Assembly (NCBI GenBank): GCA_017396825.1
Contig: JAFQKR010000074.1
Coordinates: forward strand, 1 to 62,292
DNA: 62,292 bases
Direction of reading: 5' to 3'
Origin: Clostridia bacterium
Lineage (GTDB): Bacteria; Bacillota; Clostridia; Oscillospirales; CAG-382
Shown here piece by piece: positions 1-8,729 of the stretch. A program made the translations under genes and the position numbers. Below the pieces are notes generated by a model, which saw only the letters and a list, made by a program, of their open reading frames with translations, ran no database searches and was not told the origin of the DNA. Each line of letters starts with the position of its first letter. The stretch's first letter is position 1.

Positions 1-333
1 CAATGTGGCCGTTCAACCTCTCAGTCCGGCTACTGATCGCAGACTTGGTGAGCCGTTACCTCACCAACTATCTAATCAGACATGAGCCCATCTTTCAGCG
101 GATTGCTCCTTTCACATATCGTCGATGCCGTCAATATGTGGTATGCGGTATTAGCGTCAGTTTCCCAACGTTATTCCACTCTGAAAGGCAGGTTACTCAT
201 GCATTACTCACCCGTCCGCCACTAAACTTAATCAACGCTTCCCGAAGGATTAATCAATTAAGCTCCGTTCGACTTGAATGTGTTATGCACGCCGCCAGCG
301 TTTATCCTGAGCCAGGATCAAACTCTTTATTAA
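1..333 (-). rRNA. rrs: 16S ribosomal RNA, 5' part (truncated by window edge)
   Basis: The complement of the universal bacterial 16S 5' primer site (AGAGTTTGATCCTGGCTCAG) lies at 307-326 on the minus strand. The sequence running to base 1 reads as variable regions V1-V2 and the start of V3. The mature 5' end is estimated at about 333 from E. coli numbering of that site. The gene runs off the left edge, so the rest of the rrn operon is outside the window. Apparent protein frames across this stretch are chance. Confidence 0.97.
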
Positions 334-529
334 TTGTATTATATCGTTTCCTCAGAAACGTTACAATCGAGTTCGTTTGCTCTGCTTACTTTTGTACTTT
401 CTGTAAAGTGTGTTCCTCTTATTTAAAGGAATTTTCGAGAACTTTGTTTGTCTCGTTGTTGTTCAATTTTCAATGTCCGCGCTCACCTTTCAGCCTCGGG
501 CTTTCGCCCTCGCCTCAAGCGGCTTCGCT

Positions 530-558
530 AGTATACACCATTTATTCTCGTTTGTCAA
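530..558 (-). promoter_or_regulatory. rrn promoter, proximal (P2-like)
   Basis: On the minus strand, TTGACA (558-553) and TATACT (535-530) are separated by 17 bases. It lies about 200 bases upstream of the 16S 5' end, followed by a GC-rich leader. Near-consensus sigma-A rRNA promoter. Confidence 0.85.
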
Positions 559-749
559 TACCTTTTTTCAAGTTTTTTCAAGTTTTTTTATTTTTCTTTT
601 CCTCTTGCCTTCCCTCTGCGCCTCTTCGCTGCGCCCTTGGCTTTCTCTACTCAGAAAAATCTTTCTCTCCATACTTGCCTTCGGTTTCAACTACACCGTG
701 TATTTCGCTTTCCATTGTCCTCGCTGCTGCTCTCGCCGCAACAGTCCGA

Positions 750-778
750 AGTATACCACATCACCTTCCCATTGTCAA
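750..778 (-). promoter_or_regulatory. rrn promoter, distal (P1-like)
   Basis: On the minus strand, TTGACA (778-773) and TATACT (755-750) are again 17 bases apart, and an A/T-rich stretch lies upstream like an UP element. It is about 220 bases upstream of the proximal promoter, giving a tandem arrangement typical of rRNA operons. Confidence 0.85.
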
Positions 779-915
779 GTGGGTTTTTAGTCTTTTTTCG
801 ACTTTTTTATTTTTTGGTAAAAGATTACAAACACACCGCCGAAACGGCGCATTATTTGAGCTGATTAATAAAACCCTTATATATAATAATGAAAACTGCC
901 ATCTGAAACCATTGG

Positions 916-1485
916 TTAAACTCTATGCCCCTTTAAGTTTATGGCGGTTAAATACAAATGCGTTATTTCCTCAGGTGTTTCTTTAAGGTTGTTATCTACC
1001 CACCACCTGACAGTCTCCACATATGTTGCCGCAAGATGATTTATAAAAAAAGCCTTTGGAAGTTCTTCGCTACCGGTGTATTCCGACTTTTCAAAATCCT
1101 TTTCTATCAATTTCTTTAGACCTTCTTTGAAGTAACGCAGAAACAGCTCGTTGTTTTCACCGGAAAGCAGATCCAAAATTCCGTTATCGTTGTTTTGCAA
1201 ATGCTTGAATAAATGGAGATATATCGACCTCGTCTCCTCACACTTAAATATGTGTTTATGACAGCCGTCACTTTCCACAGAATCAAAGACGTGACAAAAC
1301 AACTCCTCGTTTAAGTCTTTTATCAGGAAATCCTTGGTTGGAAAATGAGCGTAGAACGTAGCCCGACCAACGTCAGCCTTTTCTATTATATCCCCAACTG
1401 TGATTTTATTTACATCCTTTTGCGATAAAAGCTCGGTAAACGCTTTAAATATTCGCTCTCTCGTCTTCCTTTGTCTTCTATCCAT
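916..1485 (-). CDS. TetR family transcriptional regulator
   Basis: A 189-residue TetR-type repressor. The N-terminal 60 residues hold the helix-turn-helix (KITVGDII..ADVGRATFYAHF, the classic T-x-F-Y-x-H/Y-F ending). The C-terminal part is helical and resembles the variable ligand-binding domain of small clostridial TetR proteins. The open frame extends six codons upstream, but the ATG at 1485 is preceded by GGAG with 8 bases of spacing while the longer start has none, so I chose 1485. It is divergent from a cation efflux gene, and perfect inverted repeats lie between them. By inference it represses that transporter and itself and may respond to metal stress. The ligand is unknown. Confidence 0.88.
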   Translation of the reverse strand: MDRRQRKTRERIFKAFTELLSQKDVNKITVGDIIEKADVGRATFYAHFPTKDFLIKDLNEELFCHVFDSVESDGCHKHIFKCEETRSIYLHLFKHLQNNDNGILDLLSGENNELFLRYFKEGLKKLIEKDFEKSEYTGSEELPKAFFINHLAATYVETVRWWVDNNLKETPEEITHLYLTAINLKGHRV

Positions 1486-1514
1486 AAACCCAACTCCAGA
1501 CATTTTTTTGAAAA

Positions 1515-1530
1515 TGTTCGGTATCGAACA
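1515..1530. promoter_or_regulatory. Candidate TetR operator 1
   Basis: Perfect inverted repeat TGTTCG-N4-CGAACA in the tetR/efflux intergenic region, 30 bases upstream of the tetR start. The half-site CGAAC recurs in a second palindrome at 1582-1598. Confidence 0.6.
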
Positions 1531-1581
1531 AGGCGATGAAATAATATATTGTAAATATAGCCATGTTGTCGTACCATGTAA

Positions 1582-1598
1582 TCGAACAACACGTTCGA
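1582..1598. promoter_or_regulatory. Candidate TetR operator 2
   Basis: Perfect inverted repeat TCGAAC-N5-GTTCGA, 54 bases upstream of the efflux gene start. It shares the half-site of operator 1 but with opposite polarity, so the two may be bound differently. Confidence 0.55.
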
Positions 1599-1651
1599 CA
1601 CCGTTGCTATTTTACAACTTTCTTAACAAACAGTCAATAGAGAGGTCGAAA

Positions 1652-2533
1652 ATGAAATCTGAAAAAAGTATACTTATTGCTTTCATCTTAAACTTGAGCT
1701 TTTCCGTTTTTGAATATTTAGGCGCCGCACTCACCGGAAGCGTTGCTCTTATGTCCGATGCTTTACACGATTTAGGCGATGCATTAAGCATTGGTGCATC
1801 TTTTCTTTTAGAAAGAAAAAGCAAAAAGCGCCCCGACGACAGGTACACCTACGGCTATGCCCGTTATTCGGTTTTCGGTGGCGTGGTAACGACCTTGATT
1901 TTGCTTACCGGTTCCGGAGTGATCATTTATAACGCTATCGGTAAGATAATTGCTCCCAAAAGCATAGATTGCAACACTATGCTGATTTTTGCCTTGATAG
2001 GCGTTGCAGTAAACCTATGTGCAACATTCTTCACTCGCGGTGGAACATCCATCAACCAAAAGGCTGTTAACCTGCATATGTTGGAGGATGTTCTTGGATG
2101 GGTGGTGGTTTTGGCAGGCACACTTATAATGCGTTTTACGGGGTTTGTTCTGATTGACCCATTGATGTCCATAGGAATATCTGCCTTTATAGTGTACCGA
2201 GCAATCGCGACTTTAAAAGAAGCGCTTGATCTGTTTTTGGAAAAGGCTCCTTTGGGGACATCGGTTTCTGATATAAAAAGCAGGCTGCGCGCCATTGACG
2301 GAGTTTTAGACGTTCACCACGTCCATGTATGGAGTCTTGACGGTATAAAAAACTACGCAACTTTGCACATTGTAACGGAGACTGACGGTTACGAACTAAA
2401 AGAAGCGGTACGAAAAGAATTGGAGAATATAGGCATAAACCACGCAACCCTTGAGCTTGAAAAAGGAAACGAGTATTGTTCTTGTGAAAAATGCAACGCA
2501 AAACAAATATCACATAAAGGGCATAATCACTAA
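1652..2533 (+). CDS. Cation diffusion facilitator (CDF) metal efflux transporter
   Basis: A 293-residue CDF protein that exports divalent cations (Zn, Co, Cd or Mn type) against protons. The transmembrane core carries the helix-2 motif SDALHDLGDA, in which H and D residues form the metal site, and the matching helix-5 motif (HMLEDVLG). A cytoplasmic ferredoxin-like domain follows (IDGVLDVHHVHVWSLDG). The last 20 residues are rich in Cys and His (CSCEKC..HKGHNH), a likely cytosolic metal-binding tail. The start at 1652 has AGAGG 6-7 bases upstream; the open frame reaches further back but overlaps tetR. It is divergent from tetR and probably controlled by it. The metal cannot be assigned from sequence alone. 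Confidence 0.92.
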   Translation: MKSEKSILIAFILNLSFSVFEYLGAALTGSVALMSDALHDLGDALSIGASFLLERKSKKRPDDRYTYGYARYSVFGGVVTTLILLTGSGVIIYNAIGKIIAPKSIDCNTMLIFALIGVAVNLCATFFTRGGTSINQKAVNLHMLEDVLGWVVVLAGTLIMRFTGFVLIDPLMSIGISAFIVYRAIATLKEALDLFLEKAPLGTSVSDIKSRLRAIDGVLDVHHVHVWSLDGIKNYATLHIVTETDGYELKEAVRKELENIGINHATLELEKGNEYCSCEKCNAKQISHKGHNH

Positions 2534-2612
2534 CACTTTTATTCCTTTTAGGATTATATATAATAAACAACGCTTTCATAGTTAAGATTTGACTAAGAAG
2601 GAGCAACGCTTA

Positions 2613-2641
2613 TTGACTTTAATCGACACGGATGCTAATAT
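2613..2641 (+). promoter_or_regulatory. Sigma-A promoter of orphan RNA unit
   Basis: TTGACT (2613-2618), 17-base spacer, TAATAT (2636-2641). No gene starts right after it; a terminator follows about 80 bases later. Transcription would start near 2648. Confidence 0.6.
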
Positions 2642-2647
2642 CGTCTT

Positions 2648-2749
2648 CGAATCGGAATAAGTGGTGGAGTCTGTCACCGTCCTTTGGCGACGGTTTATCT
2701 CGATTAGGAAGTTTAATTGACAGAGCCGTATTCTGCGGCTCTTTTATTA
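2648..2749 (+). ncRNA. Candidate small structured RNA or riboswitch-like leader
   Basis: A promoter at 2613-2641 and a terminator at 2722-2749 would yield an RNA of about 100 nt. Within it, AATCG and CGATT can form a closing helix. Inside that, GGTG/CACC and CCGTC/GACGG can form two hairpins that share bases and so may compete. The layout (promoter, folded region, terminator, then a strong ribosome site and ORF) is that of a transcriptional riboswitch or attenuator. It does not match any riboswitch consensus I can recall, including fluoride, M-box, NiCo and yybP-ykoY. It could also be an independent sRNA. Confidence 0.4.
2722..2749 (+). terminator. Intrinsic terminator of the orphan RNA
   Basis: AGAGCCG-N7-CGGCTCT followed by TTTATTA. 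Confidence 0.75.
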
Positions 2750-2809
2750 CGCTTTCCGGTAAGTGATATCTTCTGCTGTTCTGTAAAAAATTAATACGGA
2801 GGGTTGTTT

Positions 2810-2971
2810 ATGACAGCTACCTTGACAATGTTCTACGGCATCTCTATCATAGTTGCCGCCATTGCCTTCTTGTTTGCCGCGTATTTGGGTCAGCGGTCTG
2901 GGGCTGTAGACCTTGTCTACAGCCTCTTTTATTATCCGTTTTCTTTTATATACAGTTTCATACTACTGTAA
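2810..2971 (+). CDS. Small hydrophobic ORF (53 aa), possible microprotein or gene remnant
   Basis: The ATG at 2810 has a strong GGAGG ribosome site 8 bases upstream. The first 27 residues are one hydrophobic segment (FYGISIIVAAIAFLFAAYL), followed by a less regular tail. A perfect 10-bp terminator hairpin at 2907-2929 sits inside the frame, and the stop overlaps the 3' end of the convergent gene, so the natural product may be truncated or the frame may be a decayed gene. It could be a membrane microprotein, a type I toxin-like peptide, or the N-terminus of a lost membrane protein such as a proton pyrophosphatase; none is established. The upstream folded RNA suggests it was or is regulated. 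Confidence 0.35.
   Translation: MTATLTMFYGISIIVAAIAFLFAAYLGQRSGAVDLVYSLFYYPFSFIYSFILL
2907..2937 (+). terminator. Intrinsic terminator inside the small ORF
   Basis: GGCTGTAGAC-CTT-GTCTACAGCC, a perfect 10-bp stem, followed by TCTTTTATT. There is no U-tract on the minus strand, so it serves plus-strand transcripts. Confidence 0.8.
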
Positions 2972-5900
2972 TCTGCCGCCGTTATAACGCCGTCCATGCT
3001 GAAATCGGCGGCGGCTACTACAAGTCCTTCGTTTGCGGAATCGTTCACGATAGCCATACGAAGACTTATACAGTCGGCAGTACTTACTACGCCGTCGTTA
3101 TTTGTGTCGCCCTTCAAAACTACGGTAACAACGCACTGCTTTGTATACGCACCCGCTCTGGCAGTTACCGTAACAACGCCCGTTCTTTTAGCCGTAAGCA
3201 AGGCGCCGTTTGTGCTTAATACGCTGTCATCGCTTATCGTCCATACTACATTCTTATCTGCATCTGCGCCACCGCCAACGACCGCTTTAAGAACGGTAGT
3301 CTCCCCGGCGGCAACCCACAGCGTGGACGCAGTAAGAGAAATACCTGTAGGAGCAGTTAAAGAGAGAGATTTTGAAGAGGGTTTTATTTCATTTTCGTAA
3401 TGTATGGGCAGATGGTTTCGTATTGCGCGTCCGTTTTTATTTTGAGAATAAGCGCAAACGGCCCCGCTTTTGTCAACTGCTCCATCTGAGCCGAAGACGA
3501 ACAACTGCTCTCCGTCGCCACCCAAATAGAAATCGGCTGTCTCGACGGCTTTATCAGTAAACTTTACGTTGTCATGGCCGTAGTATACCCCCGAGAAAAC
3601 CATAGAGGGCTGTGTAACAGTGAAGAGATTTTCCACGTAAGAAGAACGGGAATGGTGGTTACAGTCCAAAAAGGTTACGGAAGAATCTACCACGGTTTTG
3701 TATTTGGAAAGCATATAGTCCACTGCGGTTTTTCCTGATGTGTTAACTCCCGTATAGGTCGTTCCCGTATCGTTAGGATAGGTATCACCTGTGAACAGCA
3801 GCTTATTTCCGCCATATTCAAACACATACCACGCCGAGCTGCAATTAACCCATGCAGTACTGTTGGTTTTTAAGGATGAGTTGACGCTCCAATCCTTAGG
3901 CGAAAGCATTGTCAGTTTTACCGAAGAGGAAGCGGCGGAAACAACGCCCTTATCCCCCATATATAAAACGGTGCTTTTTTCATAAGCAGAACGAACCACG
4001 TTCATATCGGGGCTGTTGGTTTTAAGAGCAGATATCATCCTATCGTATGCAAGAACGTAACTGCTATACCCGTCTGCATCTGTTCCGCTTGGTGCTGCGA
4101 GAGTATACATATCGCTTATTCTGATCAACGGGCTTTGAGCAATGGAATACCTAAGCGCGTATACGTGGTCGGAGTGCCAATGGGTTATAAGGCTTACCAC
4201 GTCCAGCTTACATTTTGAAGACAAAAGCATTTTGTGATAATCTGTTTCCGAAAGTTCTCCCCTTTCAAAGCCTTCTTTTATAAATTCTTCTCTTAATTCT
4301 GTAAGATACTCCAAGGCGGCATCGTTTTTGTATCCGCCGTCTATCATAGCAACCGTGCCGTTGTAATCCAAAACAAAACAGTCGTTTTTGGTGACTGACG
4401 TGTGCACCTGAACCAACTTGTTAGTGTGAAGACGAAGGTTGAAATCCATATCCGCATATTGATTGGCGGAAACGCTGCCGGTAAGATCATCCATAACCGT
4501 AACAGTGCAGTTAAAGGTCTTTACGCCCCAAGAACCGGTATAGGTAACGGTGATATCCGCCGCACCCGCTCTTATCCCCTCAACAACACCGCCTGCTACC
4601 GTGGCAACAGAGGGGTTGGAAGAAATAAAGCTTATGCTTTCCGTGTCTCCGGACGAAACAAGCGTATGGTTTATTTCACCTTTAGTACCTGCAAGGAGAA
4701 AAAGTTTGCTGTCACATTCAAAGGCGGCGGTTTTTCTTACCGCCTCTATCTTATCCGCGTCCTTAGCACCGTAAACAGTGCTTTCCACACTGCTGCCGTA
4801 GGCATAAATCTTTTGGTTTTCTACGGTAAAGCATACGTAAGGACGGAAGGTATAGCACACGTCGTATTCATCTACTGATATATTATCAAAAAGCGCCTTT
4901 ACAGTATCATTATCACAGCTGCCTTTACAAACGGCTTTTGCATTTTGGGCAGTCAACGCAGACTCGCCCAAAGCATCGCTTTCAGAAACCAAAACGCCGT
5001 ACTCCGCCGAAAAGCCCGAGATGGATTTGCAATACGCATCCGAGGCATTAACCGGAACACTTATTTCCAAGGCGTTTGCCGAGAAAACCCTTACGCCAAC
5101 GTCACCAAACATAGATGACCTGCCCTGAGCAGCGTAGTCTATTTTATTGAGGGTTGGATAAGGATAGCCTGCCATCCACGTATCGGCGCTTTCTGCGTTT
5201 AATTTACTCAAAACGGAATCAAGAGCCATTGAACTTACGGCAGTACCGCCATCAAAGTTTGTATTAACTCCCTCCAGTGCAAAGCAGCTATCCGAAAACT
5301 GATACACAAACAAGCCCGTACCGTCGGCTGTGCTTAAAGTACTGGTGGTGTTTGCTATTCCCCTGCCACCCGTAACCTTGGCAACGTTTATGCATCGTTT
5401 CACTTTTACGTATTTATTATCGCTTACCGTGCCCTCGCAAAAAGCCTCTCCGACTATACCCGCAACGCTTGCGCTGTTATTTGTGGAGGTTACGGCTCCG
5501 GCGTTGTAACAATCGTATATTTCGGTATCTCTACCGTCGCTTGTGCCACCACCCTTACCTGAAATACCGCCCACGTAAGTCGTACCCGTTACCGCGCCCA
5601 CATTACCGCACATATTAACGTTAACGCTTTTGCTGACACCCGTTATCCCCCCCGTATAAGAGGAGCCCTTTACTGTTCCTTGGTTAAAGCAATAGAATAT
5701 CTTGCCGTTAGCCAATCCGTCTGCCGAATTGCAACCGCCCGAAATACCGCCGGTGTAGTTTGCGCCGTTAGAGCTTACATCACCGTAATTAACACAAGAG
5801 TATATCTCGGTTGCTCTGCCACACCCCACGATACCGCCTGCGTAACTACCGGTACCGCCCTGAATCTTGCCGTAATTGATACAGTCTTCTACGTATCCAT

Positions 5901-6852
5901 GGGCATAATCGTCAAGATATTTTGTACCGCCTACAATACCGCCGGCGCAATTTGTTACTACGCTTACGGTGCCGTTGTTTACACATTTAACGAACTGTGC
6001 CCTGGATGTACCCGATATTACAAAGCCTGCAACGCCGCCCGCATAGGTAGTTGCGCTGACGTTGGAATGATTGATACAATCATAAACGGCAAAACTGGGC
6101 ACGGTCCCCTCAGTGGTTACGTCCACAGCCACGGATAAGGAGGAACCGTTTACAGGGTTACCGCCTACAAATCCTCCCACGCCGTTTGCGCCCTTAACCG
6201 TAAGCTGTGACCTATAGTTAACTATATCGGCGCCGACCTTCGCCTGCCCTACAAAGCCACCTACAAGATTTGCACCGCACACAAAGCCCTTTGCCAAAGT
6301 AAGGTTGGCAATGGTACCGTACCGCAAAGAGCCTATAAAACCCACACAGTTTTTGTCCGGATAAGATATGTAAAGACCGTACACGGTGTGACCGTCACCA
6401 TCAAAGTGTCCCTGAAAGCGACGCGTGCTTTCGTCACCGTAACCGGGAGGCGCCCATTCGTGAACGGAGGAGCCGCCGTTGGTGGGCTTTACGGTTTCCG
6501 ACCAGTTTTGCCATTCTGTTCCGTTAGGGTCATTGTAGTAAATGTCGTTGACCAACCTATAAAACGAATCGTCCGCATCCTTAGTCTTTGCAGTGCTTGA
6601 CGTATCGTCATTTAAATAATACGTTATCTTACCGTCGGTCGCCGCAACCTGATTGCGAAAATATGCAAGTTCGTTGGGGGTGCTTATCAAAAACGGTGAT
6701 TCTTCTGTCCCCTCGCCTTTCATATAAGTAGCGTATCCGCTCCACTTGTAGTAGCCGCTATCTGCCTTTGCTTCGGGAGAAACAACGCAAAAAACACTAC
6801 ACACAAGAACGAAAGCCAAAAAGACCGACAAAGCGCTGCGTAAACCGTTCAT
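2932..6852 (-). CDS. Secreted GLUG-repeat / metallo-beta-lactamase-fold / dockerin protein
   Basis: A 1306-residue exported protein. A signal peptide (about 1-31) is followed by GLUG-type repeats (about 150-500; recurring GGI/GGV-G and NxGxV motifs). A Big_2 immunoglobulin-like domain lies near 720-800. At about 810-1130 is a metallo-beta-lactamase-fold hydrolase of the ComEC-like type: THWHSDH near residue 890, FTGDTY, and a further His pair CNHHSRS near 1064. A second Big_2-like domain (about 1170-1245) and a type I dockerin (1249-1306, two GDxNxDGxV-type calcium loops) end the protein. The dockerin implies docking to a cohesin scaffold encoded elsewhere. The substrate is unknown; ComEC-type domains act on nucleic acids or phosphoesters. 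AGGAGG lies 9 bases before the ATG. Confidence 0.85.
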   Translation of the reverse strand: MNGLRSALSVFLAFVLVCSVFCVVSPEAKADSGYYKWSGYATYMKGEGTEESPFLISTPNELAYFRNQVAATDGKITYYLNDDTSSTAKTKDADDSFYRLVNDIYYNDPNGTEWQNWSETVKPTNGGSSVHEWAPPGYGDESTRRFQGHFDGDGHTVYGLYISYPDKNCVGFIGSLRYGTIANLTLAKGFVCGANLVGGFVGQAKVGADIVNYRSQLTVKGANGVGGFVGGNPVNGSSLSVAVDVTTEGTVPSFAVYDCINHSNVSATTYAGGVAGFVISGTSRAQFVKCVNNGTVSVVTNCAGGIVGGTKYLDDYAHGYVEDCINYGKIQGGTGSYAGGIVGCGRATEIYSCVNYGDVSSNGANYTGGISGGCNSADGLANGKIFYCFNQGTVKGSSYTGGITGVSKSVNVNMCGNVGAVTGTTYVGGISGKGGGTSDGRDTEIYDCYNAGAVTSTNNSASVAGIVGEAFCEGTVSDNKYVKVKRCINVAKVTGGRGIANTTSTLSTADGTGLFVYQFSDSCFALEGVNTNFDGGTAVSSMALDSVLSKLNAESADTWMAGYPYPTLNKIDYAAQGRSSMFGDVGVRVFSANALEISVPVNASDAYCKSISGFSAEYGVLVSESDALGESALTAQNAKAVCKGSCDNDTVKALFDNISVDEYDVCYTFRPYVCFTVENQKIYAYGSSVESTVYGAKDADKIEAVRKTAAFECDSKLFLLAGTKGEINHTLVSSGDTESISFISSNPSVATVAGGVVEGIRAGAADITVTYTGSWGVKTFNCTVTVMDDLTGSVSANQYADMDFNLRLHTNKLVQVHTSVTKNDCFVLDYNGTVAMIDGGYKNDAALEYLTELREEFIKEGFERGELSETDYHKMLLSSKCKLDVVSLITHWHSDHVYALRYSIAQSPLIRISDMYTLAAPSGTDADGYSSYVLAYDRMISALKTNSPDMNVVRSAYEKSTVLYMGDKGVVSAASSSVKLTMLSPKDWSVNSSLKTNSTAWVNCSSAWYVFEYGGNKLLFTGDTYPNDTGTTYTGVNTSGKTAVDYMLSKYKTVVDSSVTFLDCNHHSRSSYVENLFTVTQPSMVFSGVYYGHDNVKFTDKAVETADFYLGGDGEQLFVFGSDGAVDKSGAVCAYSQNKNGRAIRNHLPIHYENEIKPSSKSLSLTAPTGISLTASTLWVAAGETTVLKAVVGGGADADKNVVWTISDDSVLSTNGALLTAKRTGVVTVTARAGAYTKQCVVTVVLKGDTNNDGVVSTADCISLRMAIVNDSANEGLVVAAADFSMDGVITAADYSSMKLYIKENG

Positions 6853-6889
6853 TATAAAAGCCTCCTAACAGTAAAAATCTACTTCCTAT

Positions 6890-6918
6890 ATTTTACCACA
6901 AATCCACCAATATCACAA
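6890..6918 (-). promoter_or_regulatory. Promoter of the MBL-dockerin gene
   Basis: Minus strand TTGTGA, 17-base spacer, TAAAAT, about 40 bases upstream of the start codon. Confidence 0.6.
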
Positions 6919-6987
6919 GATTTTTTGAACAATTTTTAGAGATTTCGCTTAACTGTTACAACGGAACATGATATTTTTAAAAAACCA

Positions 6988-7016
6988 TTGACTTTACACG
7001 GAGAAAAAAGCATAAT
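6988..7016 (+). promoter_or_regulatory. Promoter of the ABC exporter operon
   Basis: TTGACT (6988-6993), 17-base spacer, CATAAT (7011-7016), about 47 bases before the ATG of the ATPase gene. Confidence 0.75.
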
Positions 7017-7062
7017 ATAAAGTAATAATTGCAATTATAATTTCCGAAAGGGGGAATTTACA

Positions 7063-7959
7063 ATGGATATGTTAAGAATAACGGGGCTTCACAAGCGCTT
7101 CGGCAATCACGAAGTTCTTAAAGGCCTTGACCTTTCTGTCCCAGAACACAGCGTATTCGGCTTTGTAGGCAAAAACGGATCAGGCAAAACCACAACAATG
7201 AAGACTATACTTGGGCTTATTAAAGCAGACGACGGCGAAATAACCGTTGCAGGCGAAAAGGTGGTTTACGGTCAGACCGCAACCAACCACCATATTGGGT
7301 ACTTGCCCGACGTGCCCGAGTTTTATGACTTTATGAAGCCAAGAGAATACCTCGTTTTCTGCGGTGAGATAACGGGCATGGAAAAGGAAGACATAGAAAA
7401 AAGAGCCGACGAGCTTTTACGTCTTGTGGGGCTTGACAAGGAAGAAAGACGAATAAAAGGCTTTTCCAGAGGCATGAAGCAAAGGCTCGGAATCGCACAA
7501 GCGTTGTTTGCTCGCCCAAAGCTTTTGATTTGTGACGAGCCAACCTCTGCCCTTGACCCTATGGGCAGGAAGGAGATACTTGACATACTGTATTCCGTTC
7601 GCAACGAGACTACTGTTTTGTTTTCCACCCACGTGCTGTCGGACGTTGAACGCATCTGCACCGACGTCGCCTTTATTGACAACGGCGTTATAAGCATACA
7701 CGGTAAGCTGGAGGATCTTAAGGCAAACTTTAACAGCAACGAATACCTTGTTGAAACCCTAAACGAGTCAGACACCTTCGTGTTGCTTGAACAGTTCGGC
7801 GGAGTGCAAATAGCGCCTACCCGTTTGGTATTTAAGGAAGGCAAGACAGAAATTTTCGATATCATGAATTTTATTGCCGAAAACAAAATACCGGTAGTAA
7901 AAATTGAGCGTTTTGAAAAAACGCTTGAGTCCATGTTCATGGAGGTGATAACGAAATGA
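7063..7959 (+). CDS. ABC transporter ATP-binding protein (ABC-2 type exporter)
   Basis: A 298-residue ATPase. The Walker A GKNGSGKTT lies near residue 38, the signature FSRGMKQRLG near 136, the Walker B with DEPTSALDP near 155, and the switch His in STHVLSD near 188. The C-terminal 90 residues are the extension common to CcmA/YhaQ-like exporter ATPases. It energises export together with the permease that overlaps its stop codon by 4 bases. GGGGG stands 8 bases before the ATG. The substrate (drug, lipid, lantibiotic or heme) is not indicated by the neighbours. Confidence 0.93.
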   Translation: MDMLRITGLHKRFGNHEVLKGLDLSVPEHSVFGFVGKNGSGKTTTMKTILGLIKADDGEITVAGEKVVYGQTATNHHIGYLPDVPEFYDFMKPREYLVFCGEITGMEKEDIEKRADELLRLVGLDKEERRIKGFSRGMKQRLGIAQALFARPKLLICDEPTSALDPMGRKEILDILYSVRNETTVLFSTHVLSDVERICTDVAFIDNGVISIHGKLEDLKANFNSNEYLVETLNESDTFVLLEQFGGVQIAPTRLVFKEGKTEIFDIMNFIAENKIPVVKIERFEKTLESMFMEVITK

Positions 7960-8726
7960 GGGCATTGATAAGCTTCACCAAAAAGGAATTCAAGTCCCAG
8001 ATACGCTCTGCGAAATTCAATATACTAATAGGTCTGTTCATATTCTTTGGCATACTTAACCCTCTGTTTGCAAAGCTTATTCCTTTTTTGTTCGAGACAC
8101 TTGAGGACGCTATGGCACAAGCAGGCATGAATATGCCGATCACGCCCGCCTCTGACCTTGATTCCTGGGCACAGTTTTACGGGAATTTTTCGTTGTATAT
8201 GATAATCTTTATCATAATGCAGGGTAATATCTTCACCAAGGAATACGGTAACAACACCCTTGTCCTTGTGCTTACCAAGGGGCTTGACAGATGGAAGGTT
8301 TTGTGCTCCAAGGCATTTATGCTTTGCGCCCTATGGACCTTCTACTACCTGATATACTTCCTTGCCACCTACGCCGCAACCGAGTATTTCTTTAATACCT
8401 CAATAGCGCAAAACGTAGTCGTTTCCGCAGTGTATCTGTGGATAGGCGGACTTTGGATATGCGCCCTCGCAATATTCTTCTCTACATTGGCAAAATCCAT
8501 AGGCACCGTTATAGCAGGCACCCTTATTCCCTATATTCTTATGAGCATTTTCAGTGTTATTCCCTCGATAGACAAATACTTGCCCACTTCTCTTATGAGC
8601 GGTGCAAACCTTATCTACGGAATAACCTCTCCTTCCGACTACCTTATCGCCTTGGGGATCACCGTGGTTACGGCGGCAGCATTGATAACCGCAAGCGTTC
8701 CTATGTTCAACAAAAAGCAGATATAA
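7956..8726 (+). CDS. ABC-2 type transporter permease
   Basis: A 256-residue membrane protein with about six transmembrane segments: one near residue 25, a large soluble loop, then a cluster from about 75 to 250. It includes the conserved ABC-2 stretch in which the second helix leads into KEYGNNTLVLVLTKG, and a final helix ending NKKQI. The start ATGA overlaps the ATPase stop, so the two are translationally coupled and form a two-gene export system. A strong terminator follows within 5 bases. Confidence 0.88.
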   Translation: MRALISFTKKEFKSQIRSAKFNILIGLFIFFGILNPLFAKLIPFLFETLEDAMAQAGMNMPITPASDLDSWAQFYGNFSLYMIIFIIMQGNIFTKEYGNNTLVLVLTKGLDRWKVLCSKAFMLCALWTFYYLIYFLATYAATEYFFNTSIAQNVVVSAVYLWIGGLWICALAIFFSTLAKSIGTVIAGTLIPYILMSIFSVIPSIDKYLPTSLMSGANLIYGITSPSDYLIALGITVVTAAALITASVPMFNKKQI

Positions 8727-8729
8727 GCA

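Larger units (their letters stand above)
334..915 (-). other. rrn leader and promoter region, no protein gene
   Basis: This 582-base stretch holds the transcribed 16S leader (about 334-525), the two rrn promoters, and at 837-849 a small hairpin (CGCCG/CGGCG on the minus strand) with a T-rich tail that may end the tetR transcript. I see no convincing coding region. Confidence 0.6.

Noticed and set aside
3..986. 327-residue open frame on the plus strand at the window start
   Set aside because: It runs antisense through the 16S gene, its promoters and the tetR 3' end; the composition is non-coding and there is no ribosome site.
2648..2749. Fluoride, M-box, NiCo or yybP-ykoY riboswitch
   Set aside because: I looked for the recallable consensus elements of each and found none; the RNA is reported only as an unassigned candidate.
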